From an uncultured Verrucomicrobiota bacterium (lineage in GTDB: Bacteria; Verrucomicrobiota; Verrucomicrobiia; Verrucomicrobiales; Verrucomicrobiaceae): 55,584 nt of DNA. Positions 41,700-51,923 of this stretch are shown in pieces. The notes beneath the pieces were generated by a model, which worked only from the letters and a program-made list of their open reading frames with translations, ran no database searches and had not been told where the DNA came from. The stretch lies in contig CAILZI010000034.1 in assembly GCA_903838675.1 (NCBI GenBank), forward strand, positions 1 through 55,584. The letters are read 5' to 3'. Position 1 is the stretch's first letter. Each line of letters opens with the position of its first letter. The position numbers were made by a program, and so were the translations under genes.

Positions 41700-42855
41700 T
41701 CGCAGCATCCAGCACTTGTTCATAAGCAAGCGCTGCCGCTGGCCAGGTACGTGCGCCGCCGATTTCAGCCAGTGAGTCACGCGAAGGAGGATTTTGCAGC
41801 ACCGCGACCACCGCATCGGTCCACGACCGCATGTCCCCCGGAGGGGTGAGACGACCTCTCGATGGCGCATCGACCACTTCGTGTATGCCACCGACATCCG
41901 TCGCCACGGCAGGTAGTCCGCAGGCCTGGGATTCGAGGATGACGTTAGGCAGACCTTCGTTGCGGCTCGTCATGACTAGAAGGCTCGATCGCCGCATCCA
42001 CGCGGCTATTTCCGGCGCCGCCTGCGGCCCGAGGAAGTGCGTGCGCTCGCGAATTCCCAGTCTTTCGGCCAAGGCTTCAAGCGATTCGCGCATCGGCCCC
42101 TTCCCTGCCAGCACGAGATGCGGCTGATGCCCCGAAACACGCCCCATGAGCCCCGCAAAGGCCTTCAGCAAGAATTCGGGATCCTTCACCGGAAGTAAAT
42201 TGCCCACAAACAAAAGCACGGGAGCCTCCGTGGGCACGGACGCACCTTCCGGCATCGGGCCTGAGGGACGAAAAACCGCAGTGTCGATGCCATTGTGCAC
42301 CGGATGCAGCTTGCCCGCCTCAGCACCAGCCTCATCCAGCATCCTTGCAAGGCTTTTGCTGCGACAAATGCAGCCCTGAGTGGCCACAAGTGCATCAAGT
42401 ATGGCGCGACGACGCGGTGCCGACTTCAAATAGCGATGCACATCACTTCCCTGTGCAAGCAGCACCACGGGGTGACCCGCACGCTCACGCATTGCCTTCC
42501 ACGCGGCCCAGCCATCCGGAAAAAGCCAGCTCGCCAGCGTCACATCCGGCTCAAAATCTGCGAGCACGCCGCGCAAGCCACGACGCAACGCATTGACCAT
42601 CAGATGATGATTCGCCAGACCGCCGATCTTGGGCAGATACAATGCCGGCACATAGCGCGGCTGGAATGGCGCATCTTGCGTCCGTGGTGTGAACCGCTTC
42701 GCAGCTTTGAGCAGCGGAAACCAGGGCCGTGGAGCCAGAACACGGATGTCCCAGCCCCTCTCCCGCAGGGCATGGAGCGCCGTGACATTATCAAGCCCTC
42801 GGTAAGGCTCGCTCTCGTCTGGAAAGAGATTCGAGATAAAAAGCAGGCGCTTCAT
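41683..42855 (-). CDS. Glycosyltransferase family 4
   Basis: 390 aa from the ATG at 42855, which overlaps the stop of the GT39 gene (ATGA). The frame is open to 42945, but the overlap start opens directly with KRLLFISNLFPDESEPYRGL. Typical WcaL/TuaC-like features are RGWDIRVLAPRPWFP, PDVTLASWLFPDGWAAWKAM, VLLAQGSDVHRYL, CRSKSLARMLDEAGA, VLLFVGNLLPVKDPEFLL and TSRNEGLPNVILESQACGLP (E-x7-E). It probably adds a hexose to the repeat unit. It is co-transcribed with the upstream GT39 gene. Confidence 0.9.
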   Translation of the reverse strand: MKRLLFISNLFPDESEPYRGLDNVTALHALRERGWDIRVLAPRPWFPLLKAAKRFTPRTQDAPFQPRYVPALYLPKIGGLANHHLMVNALRRGLRGVLADFEPDVTLASWLFPDGWAAWKAMRERAGHPVVLLAQGSDVHRYLKSAPRRRAILDALVATQGCICRSKSLARMLDEAGAEAGKLHPVHNGIDTAVFRPSGPMPEGASVPTEAPVLLFVGNLLPVKDPEFLLKAFAGLMGRVSGHQPHLVLAGKGPMRESLEALAERLGIRERTHFLGPQAAPEIAAWMRRSSLLVMTSRNEGLPNVILESQACGLPAVATDVGGIHEVVDAPSRGRLTPPGDMRSWTDAVVAVLQNPPSRDSLAEIGGARTWPAAALAYEQVLDAAIKASR

Positions 42856-44471
42856 GGAGAAGGACGTGTGCGACGATACATTTCCAAAGAACGAGGCGAA
42901 GCGCCCGCAAGGCGTGTCACGGGCTGGTCCGGCAGTTTTTCCCAAACAAGCGGCACCGTGTCGAGAGCCTGTTTCAGCTTCGTCTCGTGGGGTTTTTGCT
43001 CCTCGGCAGGCATCGATAGGTCCACGAGCACCACATCCACCTCCGCCTTGTCTAGATGTGCCAGTAAAGCAGCGTCATCAGGGAACTTCGTTTCATAATG
43101 CCTGCCCCCCCAGTCCGTGTCCACTATCTCCTTACTTCCGCGCAGGATGCGGCGCTTCGTAGCGATGCGATCCGGCGTGCGGAACGCCGCCGCAGCGATT
43201 AATGCTCCCTCACCACGACCATCGGAGGACACCAGCCACGCACGCTGCTCCCTGGCTTCCGGCCACGCCAGCACCGTATCAACCGCCTTGGCAAAGCCAT
43301 GCACCTCTTTGGCACGATCACGCCAGAGCAGCGCTGTTGTCACAATGAGCAATATGACCGTCAAAGCCGTTGCGAGGCCTTTTTGGGATTCACGCAGCCA
43401 GCGTGGCACTTCAAGTACCACCAGCACCAGCACGGGAATCAGGCTTGGAAGCATGTAACGCGGCGAAAAACCCGCTGGCACCACCATCGCGATTCCTTGC
43501 ATGCCAAGACAGGTGGAGATCAGCGTGGCGCGAAATCCATTCACCCCGCCCTTTGGCTTGAGGACATCGACAACTGTCCTCATTACGACCACCGAAAGCA
43601 CGACGAGCACCGGCCACCCGAAGAACCACGGCACCATCGTGGCGTATTCGCCCACTGCTTTTACAAAAAACGCCGCAGGCGAGTCCCCAGTAAAGCCTTC
43701 CTGCGTGAAACGGACAGACCACAACATCCAGGGGCCAGCCAGCACCGCCACCGGGATGCCAGCGGCCCACCACGAAAGCGTTTTGATATCCCTCCACCGA
43801 CGTGTGAGCAGCAGTGAAAAAACCGGAATGCCCGCAAGCCCCAGCGCAGAGCCTTTGGTGAGGATCGCCGCAGCAGCTAAAAAGCCAAAAAGGAGCGAAC
43901 GCTTCCACGAAGGCTGTTTCAACCACATCATCCAACACACAGCCGCGCTCACAACGAGCAGCACAAGCAGCAAATCCGACAGCACATGAACAGAGACACG
44001 TGCCACCTCCCCATTCAAGACCACCGCCGCTCCAGCAATACATGCCACGAATTCAGCACCTGCCCCCGGCCATTCACGAAGCGTGATCAAGGCCATCACC
44101 AGCCCTAGCAACGCTGCAAACACACACTGCAACACGATCAGGCTGCGAGGATCATTCCAGATCATAATCGCTCCCGCCGCAGGCAGATAATATCCCGGCG
44201 GGTAGTGTCCTAGCGCCACCTTGGGAAAGGTTTGGTAATACCTCTCCGCAAACATCATCGGCGAACGGCCATGAATGACTCCTTGTGTCAGGTAATCCTT
44301 CATCATCAATGCGGTCACAGCATGCGCCCCCTCATCAGGATCTCCTCCTAAATCGGAACGAAAGCCGCCCAGCCGCCCGGCTTGCAAGACACTCAGCGCC
44401 AGATAGACGCTAAAAAACATTAACATTGTCGCCAGAAGACGACCTTTGATTCGAAAAGTGAAAAAAGTCAC
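42852..44471 (-). CDS. Glycosyltransferase family 39 (ArnT/PMT-like) membrane protein
   Basis: 539 aa with about eleven predicted membrane helices. After the first helix comes DLGGDPDEGAHAVTALMM, the D-E motif at the first periplasmic loop that is essential in GT-C enzymes, and PKVALGHYPPGYYL follows. Such enzymes use polyprenyl-phosphate-linked sugars in the periplasm to decorate glycans, lipid A or proteins. The C-terminal about 150 residues form a soluble domain (RAWLVSSDGRGEGALI). It could add a side-chain sugar to the EPS after export. It starts a two-gene unit with the GT at 41683. The 250 bp upstream shows no feature. Confidence 0.87.
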   Translation of the reverse strand: MTFFTFRIKGRLLATMLMFFSVYLALSVLQAGRLGGFRSDLGGDPDEGAHAVTALMMKDYLTQGVIHGRSPMMFAERYYQTFPKVALGHYPPGYYLPAAGAIMIWNDPRSLIVLQCVFAALLGLVMALITLREWPGAGAEFVACIAGAAVVLNGEVARVSVHVLSDLLLVLLVVSAAVCWMMWLKQPSWKRSLLFGFLAAAAILTKGSALGLAGIPVFSLLLTRRWRDIKTLSWWAAGIPVAVLAGPWMLWSVRFTQEGFTGDSPAAFFVKAVGEYATMVPWFFGWPVLVVLSVVVMRTVVDVLKPKGGVNGFRATLISTCLGMQGIAMVVPAGFSPRYMLPSLIPVLVLVVLEVPRWLRESQKGLATALTVILLIVTTALLWRDRAKEVHGFAKAVDTVLAWPEAREQRAWLVSSDGRGEGALIAAAAFRTPDRIATKRRILRGSKEIVDTDWGGRHYETKFPDDAALLAHLDKAEVDVVLVDLSMPAEEQKPHETKLKQALDTVPLVWEKLPDQPVTRLAGASPRSLEMYRRTRPSP

Positions 44472-44724
44472 CCGTGGCGTTATAGATAAACTAATTACAT
44501 GTCAATCATTGAAGCGTTTGATGTTAGCCCTGTTTTCTCCAGAGCTTCCACGAATCCTCTTTCGCCCTTGGCGGCACGGGCACACTGAGAGAGCCTCCCA
44601 GCCTATGGTAGCGCAATGAAGCTCGTGGGGTGCTCAAATGCATAGTATTCTTTATCCATGAGGGCCGTCAATTGCACCTGAACTCAGTTTCAACAGATGG
44701 GTTGCCAATCAGCCCCTTCCCTGC

Positions 44725-45501
44725 TCAAACCCACCCACGCCAGAGATACACATAATGACCGATTTTCTCGTGCATCCAGCAGGCGAAAATTTCAAACCCA
44801 TGATGGCTGGGCCAATGCAACCAGTGAAGATCACCCAGATGATTGAGGCTGCTGAGGTAGTTGCATGGAACAGGAATCACCTGGACGTCGGTCTTGCGGA
44901 AGATGGCTGCGGCACGAGGCATGTGGCTCGCACTGGTGACTAGCAAAAGTCGCTTCAATCCGCGCTGCTTCATCAGTACCGCGACCTTGAGAGCCTCGTC
45001 ATGCGTGTCGCTGCAAACTCCAAGACTGTGCAATTGAATTTTGAGAGAGATATGATCTGCGATATAGTCACGGACCGCATCCGCCTCAGAAAACGTCCGT
45101 CCATCATGTGGATATCCCCCACCTCCCAGGATCAGCAATGGAGCCTTCTCCCCAGCCACAAGTGTGAGTGCCGTGCTCAGTCGGTCCGCTGCAGCTTTCA
45201 GATGAAATCCCGTGGGCTCTGACAATGAAGGCTCAACGCCGCCACCGAGGCATAGAATCGCATCCGCAGCAGGAAGTTGGTCAAGTTGGACCTTTGGAAC
45301 CTGGTCCTCAAGACCTGCCAGGAGAATGGAGGCTATGGGTGTGCATGAGATAATCGTGAGCAGCACCCAGGATGAGGCGGGCATCCATAAGCTGCCAAAA
45401 CGGCGATTCCAAAGTTGCCTCAGCAGCCAAATTCCCAGGAGGAGCCAGATTAAACATAAGGGCTGAGTGAATTGCAGGACGGTTTTTAAAAACGTGTTCA
45501 C
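44725..45501 (-). CDS. DUF218/YdcF-ElyC-like membrane protein
   Basis: 258 aa from a GTG at 45501. I chose it because it puts NTFLKTVLQFTQPLCLIWLL at the start, as in ElyC/SanA-type proteins; the frame continues upstream to 45645, but it is unlike the family and would overlap the VanZ-like gene. Two membrane helices are followed by the DUF218 core: DAILCLGGGVEP, ADRLSTALTLVAG, ILGGGGYPHDG, TFSEADAVRDY, DTHDEALKVAVLM and LLLVTSASHMPRAAAIFRK. Members affect envelope or polysaccharide lipid-carrier metabolism, but the reaction is unsettled. Divergent from the VanZ-like gene. Confidence 0.85.
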   Translation of the reverse strand: MNTFLKTVLQFTQPLCLIWLLLGIWLLRQLWNRRFGSLWMPASSWVLLTIISCTPIASILLAGLEDQVPKVQLDQLPAADAILCLGGGVEPSLSEPTGFHLKAAADRLSTALTLVAGEKAPLLILGGGGYPHDGRTFSEADAVRDYIADHISLKIQLHSLGVCSDTHDEALKVAVLMKQRGLKRLLLVTSASHMPRAAAIFRKTDVQVIPVPCNYLSSLNHLGDLHWLHWPSHHGFEIFACWMHEKIGHYVYLWRGWV

Positions 45502-45672
45502 TCGGAAGTGTATGATCGCCAAAGATTGCTCTGCAACCACTGCGGCAAAAAAACTCCTTCTGCTCATGAGGGCCGTCGCATTCAATTCACAGATTCGAAG
45601 CTTTTCGTCACCTCGGCAGCATGGCAATTGCCAGATCTTGCGCATCGCGGTAATCTGGCCGGCACTTCCCTT

Positions 45673-46626
45673 TTGAACTCACCCGCCTTGAAGCGTTTAT
45701 CCCTGCCTTCTTTGATTTTGTCATCCCTGTTGGTTGCGTTCAGTGTCGCCCTGTTCCTGCCGCTACCAGAAGCTTGGAAGGCTGGCTGGCGGGCAGAGTG
45801 CCTCAACCGCTTGCATGCACCCATGATGGGAGTCTGCTGCGTGATTTTGGAAGTCTTATTCAGAACCAGTGACGCCAGTAATAAGCGCCCCCTGGTATCG
45901 GCGGCTTTCTCAGCAAGCCTTTTGGCCGCCTTGGTCGAAATCGTCCAACCCTTGTTTCACCGCACAGCAGACTTCGGAGACTTCATGTGGGGTCTGGCAG
46001 GAATTGTCGCAGGCACCTTCTGGATTGTGGCATCCATGCTTCAATCGAAATGGCTTAGAATAATCCTGCGAGTTCTGGCCATGGTCGGCCTTCTATTACC
46101 TCCTTTACTATGGACCGCGCAGGTAATGATGGCAAGACAAGCTGCAGACAGACGGTTTCCCGTGCTGACTGATTTCACCGGAGAACTGGGTGGCTTTTTT
46201 TGGTCTATGGAGCCAGCTCTCGATTCCTACAATGCGCAAATCAAGCGTAACGGCCAAATGGTCCTGGAACGCACCGGTCAAAAAGGACCAAGCGCTCATC
46301 TTGACGCAGGTGATCGTGACTGGACTTCCTACGATTGTCTGGAGATTGATGGAACCTTGGACGCTTCTGCGGCAGTCGAAGTGGGATTGCGGCTCGACTT
46401 AAACAGTGCAGCAGGGCCACGTCTTCGCGCTGGAGCTTGGATGATGCCTGGCCGCCACCGAATTCAAATTCATTGGCCACGCACTCTTCCTCCCCAGCAT
46501 GTATGCCAGCTGGTTGTCTTTCTGGCGGCTGGAGAACCTGCAGCAAGTCTTAAAATCCACCAACTCCAATTGGTGCCGCGTGATGGCCTGGCTGAGACGC
46601 TCAAATTAAGAGCAGGCAGTCATTAA
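45673..46626 (+). CDS. VanZ-like membrane protein with a C-terminal soluble domain
   Basis: 317 aa from a TTG at 45673, a tentative start that places the first helix (LPSLILSSLLVAFSVALFLP) near the N-terminus. The frame is open from 45508, but that part looks non-coding. The VanZ pattern is visible in LVEIVQPLFHRTADFGDFMWGLAGIVAG (Glu-x-x-Gln, Arg, Asp and the small-residue helix). After about four helices comes a soluble part of about 150 residues with WSMEPALDSYNAQIKRN and CLEIDGTLDASAAVEVGLRL, perhaps a carbohydrate-binding-like beta domain. VanZ-like proteins accompany EPS loci, with unclear function. A terminator-like hairpin follows 21 bp after the stop. Confidence 0.7.
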   Translation: MNSPALKRLSLPSLILSSLLVAFSVALFLPLPEAWKAGWRAECLNRLHAPMMGVCCVILEVLFRTSDASNKRPLVSAAFSASLLAALVEIVQPLFHRTADFGDFMWGLAGIVAGTFWIVASMLQSKWLRIILRVLAMVGLLLPPLLWTAQVMMARQAADRRFPVLTDFTGELGGFFWSMEPALDSYNAQIKRNGQMVLERTGQKGPSAHLDAGDRDWTSYDCLEIDGTLDASAAVEVGLRLDLNSAAGPRLRAGAWMMPGRHRIQIHWPRTLPPQHVCQLVVFLAAGEPAASLKIHQLQLVPRDGLAETLKLRAGSH

Positions 46627-46646
46627 ACCTGCCAAGGTATGGGACG

Positions 46647-46668
46647 ATTCCCCGCATCTGCGGGGAAT
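46647..46668. terminator. Strong inverted repeat downstream of the VanZ-like gene
   Basis: ATTCCCCGCA (46647-46656) and TGCGGGGAAT (46659-46668) pair perfectly around two bases, a GC-rich stem of up to 10 bp. It lies 20 bp after the VanZ-like stop and about 260 bp before the hybrid kinase. There is no T-run, so it may be a terminator aided by other factors or a palindromic repeat. Confidence 0.5.
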
Positions 46669-46689
46669 GACTGCCCGGCATGAACTGCG

Positions 46690-46932
46690 ATGTTTGCGAA
46701 ACAGTTTACTTTTCGCATGTACATCATTCTCAATAAAGTCATTGAAGATCTCCCAGCCGTCAAACATGGAACCAATTTACGGGATGGTAGTGCTGCTACT
46801 TTTAATTCAATATCAGCGACATGTTCGTACCGGTCCGATGACACTCCCCCCACTGTTAGTCTGACCGAATCGAAAGCCTCCTGGGCAGGATCGGATGCCT
46901 TTGAAATTCGCTGGACGTCGCTCGCAGCATGA
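46690..46932 (+). CDS. Possible small hypothetical protein coupled to the hybrid kinase
   Basis: An 80-aa frame whose TGA overlaps the kinase ATG (ATGA at 46929-46932), a layout used repeatedly in the downstream operon. The C-terminal half ([24 protein letters not shown]) looks moderately protein-like; the N-terminal half does not, and no family was recognised. The real start could be later. It may be only the leader of the operon, whose promoter must lie within 46669-46928. Confidence 0.25.
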   Translation: MFAKQFTFRMYIILNKVIEDLPAVKHGTNLRDGSAATFNSISATCSYRSDDTPPTVSLTESKASWAGSDAFEIRWTSLAA

Positions 46933-49916
46933 ACAGAGAAAGTTCCAGCTCCCTGGACTACGCACAGCTCAGCATGCGTGATTTCGTGCGGGTTTTCCCG
47001 TTCTACTTTGCCTGGGATGCGAATGACGTCATCACGGAATCTGGCTCCTCACTTCTCAAAATCTGCCCGCGGGCGGTGCGGGGTGCCCGGCTGCAGGATG
47101 TCTTCCGTGCTCAAAGTCCCGAAGGAGAGTTTTGTGATGCCCATGCGCGCGCCAACCCGGATCGCCTCTTCCTCCTGGAAGACTTGCGTCAAAATGTAAT
47201 CCTGCGCGGGCAGGTGCTGCTGCAAGACCGTCCTCGACGCGGCATAATGCTTGCTTCTCCTTGGCTGACGGAGCCGGACCAAGCCCGCAAGATGGGACTG
47301 ACGACCCATGACTTTGCCGTACATGATCAAACTCTGGATCTGCTGCATGTGCTCCAAATGCAGCGTAAAGTAACGACGGATCTGCAGCGTCTCGCCGGCC
47401 AGCTCACGGAGCAGCGCATCCAACTGCGAGAACAGCAGGAACAATCTCACAAGCTGGCGCTCGTTGCTGCAAGAACAGACAACGCAGTGATCGTGACAGA
47501 TGCGGGAGGGCGCATTGAGTGGGTAAACGAAGGCTTCACCCGTATGACAGGCTGGCTGTTGGATGAAGTCATCGGACGGCAGCCTGGAGACTTTTTACGC
47601 TGTCCTGAAGCAGACCCAGGCGCGGACAATTTCATGAACCAGTGCCTGCAGCAGGAGCGCGGGTTTCGTGTGGAAATGCTAAACTTCCACCGCTCCGGCA
47701 GGAAGTACTGGTCTTCAATCGAAATCCAGCCGATCCGCAATGATGCTGGCGAAGTCGTAAACTTCATGTCCATCGAAAGCGATGTCACCCAGCGCCGGCA
47801 GGAAGATCAGCGCCGCGCCCTGCAGTTCTCCACCAGCCGCACCCTGGCCGAGGCGGACACTGTGCGCCAGGCGGCGGCGAAAGTCATCAAACTGATCTGC
47901 AACCAGCTGGGCTGGATTGCAGGGTCGCTGTGGATGCTGGACTCTGAGCAGCAAAACCTTCACCTGGCGGAGATCTGGCATTCGCCGCTCAAAGACATCA
48001 CCGGCTTTGTGGAGCTCTCCCAGTCTCTAACCTTTAAACCGGGCTACGGGTTGCCAGGCATCGTCTTGCATAGCGGGCAGCCGCAGTGGATTCGTGATGT
48101 GGCGGAGCATGCCGAGTGCCCGCGCTCTGGAATGGCAAAGAAGTACCATTTGCACGGTGCAATCGCCTTTCCCATCGTGGCACAAGGAGATATTCTCGGT
48201 GTTCTCGAACTGTTCAGCTGTGATGCACAGGCCCCGGAGGAATCTCTGCTGGAAGCATTTGCCGGCATCGGCAACCAGCTGGGCCAGTTTATTGTACGCA
48301 AGTGTGTGGAGCAGAATCTGGTCAGTGCCAAGGAGGCCGCAGAGAGTGCGAATCGTGCCAAGAGCGAGTTCCTGGCCACCATGAGCCATGAAATCCGCAC
48401 GCCGATGAACGGCATCATCGGCATGTCTTCTTTGCTGCTCGATACACAGCTGGATGGCAAGCAGCATGAAATGGTGGATGCCGTGCGCCAGAGCGGTGAA
48501 GCACTCATGACCATCATCGAGGACATCCTCGATTTCTCCAAAATCGAAGCGCGCAGGCTGGATCTCGTCGAGGAAACCTGTCGGATGGATTCCATCGTCG
48601 ATGGTGTCGTGGGACTGCTGCAGCACAAAGCCATCTCACGTGGCGTCGATCTGAAAGTTGAGATCGACCCCAACGTGCCTCTCGCGCTGAAAGGTGATCC
48701 TGGACGACTTCGCCAGATTCTCATGAACCTCGTAGGCAACGGCATCAAATTTACTGATCGCGGCAGCATCTGCATACAAGTCAAACGTGTCGCCTCTCCT
48801 GAGGATGCACCCGCTCAGATCGAGATCAGCGTCATCGACAGTGGCATCGGCATGAATGAGGATCAGCAACGCAAGTTGTTCCAGGCATTCTCACAAGTGG
48901 ACAGCTCCACCACCCGGCGCTTCGGCGGCACAGGTCTGGGCCTCGCTATCAGCAAACGCCTCGTTGAGCTGATGGGAGGCACCATCGGCGTGGTTAGCAC
49001 TCCTGGTCTCGGCTCACGCTTCTGGTTTAAGCTGCCGCTCCGTGAAATGTCTGCCGCCGAAGAACAGGCTGAAAAAGAGTTGAATGCGGAAACTCACGAG
49101 AATTCGCTGCAGCCTGCATGCGCCTATAAACCGCGGTTGCTAGTCGTCGAAGACAACGAAGTCAATCTGCGCATGGCCATCATGATGCTGGAAAAGCACG
49201 GCTTCAGCGCCGACGTGGCCCGTGATGGCGAGCAGGCTGTAGATCAGTTCGCCGCACGTGCATATGACGCCATCCTGATGGACTGTCACATGCCGCATAT
49301 GGATGGCCATGAGGCGACACGCGCCATTCGTGAGATCGAAGCCAGCACACACTGGCAGCGTCCGCGTTGCCGCATCATAGCCATGACTGCGAACGTTATG
49401 GATGGTGAGCGTGAACGCTGCTTCGAAGCTGGCATGGATGACTATGTCTCCAAGCCCTTGCGAGCCAAGGCGCTGACAGATGCTCTCGCACGGATTCATG
49501 TGTTGGAGCCACACAAAGAGCCGGAGAGCATCAGAGGCTGGACGGAAGAAGAAGCCTATACCTCCAAGGACGCAGTCAAACTGCTGGCGGATGAGTTGAG
49601 CACCGAAGACACCGCAGAATTGATCGAGAACTGGCTCAAAGACACTCCAGAACGAATCACGGATCTGGAAAAACTCGCAGCGGGACAGGATCAGCCCGCA
49701 CTTCGGCGCACTGCACATTCTTTAAAGGGCAGCAGTTCGCTGTTCGGTCTCACTCACATACATTCTCTTTGCAGCAATCTCGAGCATCTGGCTGAATCCG
49801 ACATACGTGCAGACCAGCCCTATCTGGTGGCGCAGATCAGGCGCGGATTTGCCACCGCCGAACCCTCCTTGCGCAAAGAACTGACTCATCTGCGCAGCAA
49901 CACTGTTACATCATGA
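46929..49916 (+). CDS. Hybrid sensor histidine kinase (HNOBA-PAS-GAF-HisKA-HATPase-REC-HPt)
   Basis: A 995-aa cytosolic signalling protein with no membrane segments. Residues about 15-165 match the heme-NO-binding-associated (HNOBA) pattern: [30 protein letters not shown], a SPWL segment and [19 protein letters not shown], ending in a coiled coil. A PAS domain (about 175-290, [12 protein letters not shown]) and a GAF domain (about 300-455) follow. The kinase core has the H-box [13 protein letters not shown] (His487), the N-box with Asn604, DSGIGM and [10 protein letters not shown] receiver domain has Asp785 ([12 protein letters not shown]), and a C-terminal HPt domain has AHSLKGSS (His930). 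This makes a complete four-step phosphorelay. It heads an overlapping operon that includes the initiating sugar transferase. The final output is unknown. Confidence 0.93.
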   Translation: MNRESSSSLDYAQLSMRDFVRVFPFYFAWDANDVITESGSSLLKICPRAVRGARLQDVFRAQSPEGEFCDAHARANPDRLFLLEDLRQNVILRGQVLLQDRPRRGIMLASPWLTEPDQARKMGLTTHDFAVHDQTLDLLHVLQMQRKVTTDLQRLAGQLTEQRIQLREQQEQSHKLALVAARTDNAVIVTDAGGRIEWVNEGFTRMTGWLLDEVIGRQPGDFLRCPEADPGADNFMNQCLQQERGFRVEMLNFHRSGRKYWSSIEIQPIRNDAGEVVNFMSIESDVTQRRQEDQRRALQFSTSRTLAEADTVRQAAAKVIKLICNQLGWIAGSLWMLDSEQQNLHLAEIWHSPLKDITGFVELSQSLTFKPGYGLPGIVLHSGQPQWIRDVAEHAECPRSGMAKKYHLHGAIAFPIVAQGDILGVLELFSCDAQAPEESLLEAFAGIGNQLGQFIVRKCVEQNLVSAKEAAESANRAKSEFLATMSHEIRTPMNGIIGMSSLLLDTQLDGKQHEMVDAVRQSGEALMTIIEDILDFSKIEARRLDLVEETCRMDSIVDGVVGLLQHKAISRGVDLKVEIDPNVPLALKGDPGRLRQILMNLVGNGIKFTDRGSICIQVKRVASPEDAPAQIEISVIDSGIGMNEDQQRKLFQAFSQVDSSTTRRFGGTGLGLAISKRLVELMGGTIGVVSTPGLGSRFWFKLPLREMSAAEEQAEKELNAETHENSLQPACAYKPRLLVVEDNEVNLRMAIMMLEKHGFSADVARDGEQAVDQFAARAYDAILMDCHMPHMDGHEATRAIREIEASTHWQRPRCRIIAMTANVMDGERERCFEAGMDDYVSKPLRAKALTDALARIHVLEPHKEPESIRGWTEEEAYTSKDAVKLLADELSTEDTAELIENWLKDTPERITDLEKLAAGQDQPALRRTAHSLKGSSSLFGLTHIHSLCSNLEHLAESDIRADQPYLVAQIRRGFATAEPSLRKELTHLRSNTVTS

Positions 49917-51166
49917 AAATTCTATACGTTCACGAACGGTTTGGCGCCCTGGCTGGCGCTGAAGCAAACGCCTTCATCACCGCCCAGGAACTGGGTGAGC
50001 GCGGACACCACACAGGCATTCTGCACGGTCCTGGAACTGGCAAAAACGAAGAAGGTTGGAGCCGTGTGTTCAGTGAGCGCTTCGCACTGGCCGGTGACGG
50101 CGCCTCACAAACTCGTGCCGCACTGGCTGCGTTCCAGCCAGACGCGGTCTATGTGCACAAAATGGCCGACCTCGAAGTGATTCAGACCTTGGTGGACAGC
50201 GGACTTCCCCTGGTACGCATGGTGCATGATCATGATATTTACTGCATGCGCAGCTACAAGTATCATTACTTCTCCCGCAAAATCTGCAATCGGGCCGCCT
50301 CCCTCTATTGTGTGTTTGGCTGCGGGGCCTGTGTCGTAAAGAACAACAGCGGCGGCTTCCCTCTCAAATGGGTCAGCTATCGCGCCAAGCAGCGCGAAAT
50401 TGCACTCAACCGTCGCTTTCACCGCATGGCGGTGGTTACAGAATACATGCGCGATGAGCTGATCCACAACGGCTTCGACGCTGAACGCATTGAAATACAC
50501 GCCCCGGTGCCACGCATGGGAGACCCGGACCTGAGAAGCTCTTTCAGCCACCGCAATCTCATCCTCTACGCCGGCCAGATCATTCGCGGCAAAGGAGTGG
50601 ACGTTTTGCTTGAATCCCTTGCCAGGGTGAAGTCAAAGTTTGAGTGCATCATCCTTGGTGACGGTAATCATAAAGCATACTGTGAAGACCTGAGCCGGAA
50701 ACTTGGCCTTGATGACCGTGTTCATTTCAAGGGTTTCATTCCGCAGGAGGAACTTAAGGCCTACTATCGCGAGTGCAGCGTCGTCGCGCTCAGCAGTGTA
50801 TGGCCGGAGCCGATCGCCACCATCGGCCTCGAAGTCATGCGCTATGCTCTTCCAGTCGTGGCGTTCGACGCCGGCGGCATCAAGGACTGGCTCAAAGACG
50901 GATTCAACGGCCATCTTGTTCCATGGATGAATCGAGACGCATTTGCCGCCGGCCTCGACGACCTGCTGCAAAACAAAGCAAAAGCAAAGCAGCTTGGTGA
51001 AAATGGCCTGCGGTTTGTGAGCACGCGCTACGATTTCCCAGCCTACATCGCAGGTCTTGAGACGATGTTTGAACGCGCCATCAGCGAATCCAGCCGTTGT
51101 GCACGTCAGAGTCCCCCACTTGAGGGGGGTTACAGCTCCAAGCCCGTCGCTACAGTTCCTGCGTGA
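49913..51166 (+). CDS. Glycosyltransferase family 4
   Basis: 417 aa, starting inside the kinase stop codon (ATGA overlap). The N-terminus is [20 protein letters not shown], with the glycine loop. [18 protein letters not shown] and the Cys-rich [12 protein letters not shown] follow, a segment seen in a subset of GT4 enzymes. The donor domain has [49 protein letters not shown] and [21 protein letters not shown] (E-x7-E). The last residues are encoded by a hairpin-forming G/C repeat (51114-51130) and may be an added tail. It probably adds the second sugar after the sugar transferase encoded next. Confidence 0.9.
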   Translation: MKILYVHERFGALAGAEANAFITAQELGERGHHTGILHGPGTGKNEEGWSRVFSERFALAGDGASQTRAALAAFQPDAVYVHKMADLEVIQTLVDSGLPLVRMVHDHDIYCMRSYKYHYFSRKICNRAASLYCVFGCGACVVKNNSGGFPLKWVSYRAKQREIALNRRFHRMAVVTEYMRDELIHNGFDAERIEIHAPVPRMGDPDLRSSFSHRNLILYAGQIIRGKGVDVLLESLARVKSKFECIILGDGNHKAYCEDLSRKLGLDDRVHFKGFIPQEELKAYYRECSVVALSSVWPEPIATIGLEVMRYALPVVAFDAGGIKDWLKDGFNGHLVPWMNRDAFAAGLDDLLQNKAKAKQLGENGLRFVSTRYDFPAYIAGLETMFERAISESSRCARQSPPLEGGYSSKPVATVPA

Positions 51167-51921
51167 TGAAAACACTGTCCGTTCCCGACGAACCCCAAGT
51201 GCGGCGCATCCTCAAGGCCCAGAGCCGTCTGGGGCGCCTGAGAATGCGCTTTGCCATGCGTTTCAAACGCTGCATGTGGCTCGCTGTCGTCAATGGCACG
51301 CACGCTGTTAAACGCCTGTTCGACGTGTTGATCAGCATCATTGCGCTGATCCTTGCTGCCCCGTTGATGGCCGTCATCGCACTGCTGATCCGTCGGGATG
51401 GCGGACCCGTTTTTTTCAAACAACGGCGCATCGGCTTTAATGGCCGTGACTTCGAAATGTTGAAGTTCCGCTCCATGTGCATTGATGCCGAGGCCAAATT
51501 GAACCAGCTCCTCGCGCAAAACGAAAAATCTCAAGGCATCACCTTCAAAATGAAGAATGACCCGCGCGTCACCCCCATTGGGCGCTTCATTCGCAAGGCC
51601 TCCATCGACGAACTGCCCCAGTTCTTCAATGTGCTGCGTGGGGACATGTCCATCGTCGGTCCTCGTCCGTGTCTGCCACGGGAGGCTGCACTTTATTCCA
51701 GTGCCGACCGCAGACGCCTCCATGCCAAGCCCGGCATCACCTGCCTGTGGCAGGTAGGCGAGCGCGAAGGCCGCTTCTGGGAAATCGGTGACCGCAACAA
51801 CATCGACTTTGGCGAGCAGGTCTCCCTCGATGTGCGCTACATCGAAAGCCACTCCTTCCTTCGGGATCTCTGGATCCTGCTCAAAACCATTCCAGCCATC
51901 GTGTTGGGCAAAGGCATGTAA
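51166..51921 (+). CDS. Initiating sugar transferase (polyprenyl-phosphate glycosyl-1-phosphate transferase)
   Basis: 251 aa from the ATG at 51166, which overlaps the GT stop (TGATG); a GTG one codon earlier is also possible. A membrane helix (DVLISIIALILAAPLMAVIALL) precedes the catalytic domain of the bacterial sugar transferase family: GGPVFFKQRRIGFNGRDF, MLKFRSMCIDAEAK, TPIGRFIRKASIDELPQFFN and LRGDMSIVGPRPCLP. It transfers a sugar-1-phosphate to undecaprenyl phosphate, the first step of repeat-unit synthesis. It lacks the four-helix N-terminal region of WbaP-type enzymes and is closer to the short PglC-like form. Two bases separate it from the next gene. Confidence 0.94.
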   Translation: MKTLSVPDEPQVRRILKAQSRLGRLRMRFAMRFKRCMWLAVVNGTHAVKRLFDVLISIIALILAAPLMAVIALLIRRDGGPVFFKQRRIGFNGRDFEMLKFRSMCIDAEAKLNQLLAQNEKSQGITFKMKNDPRVTPIGRFIRKASIDELPQFFNVLRGDMSIVGPRPCLPREAALYSSADRRRLHAKPGITCLWQVGEREGRFWEIGDRNNIDFGEQVSLDVRYIESHSFLRDLWILLKTIPAIVLGKGM

Positions 51922-51923
51922 CC

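Noticed and set aside
46647..46668. ATTCCCCGC...GCGGGGAAT as a CRISPR repeat
   Set aside because: It resembles the palindromic core of type I-E repeats, but only one copy is present, with no spacers and no cas genes.
48044..48784. Long antisense open frame (246 aa) opposite the hybrid kinase
   Set aside because: It is a shadow of the strongly conserved HisKA/GAF region on the plus strand, with no recognisable motif of its own.
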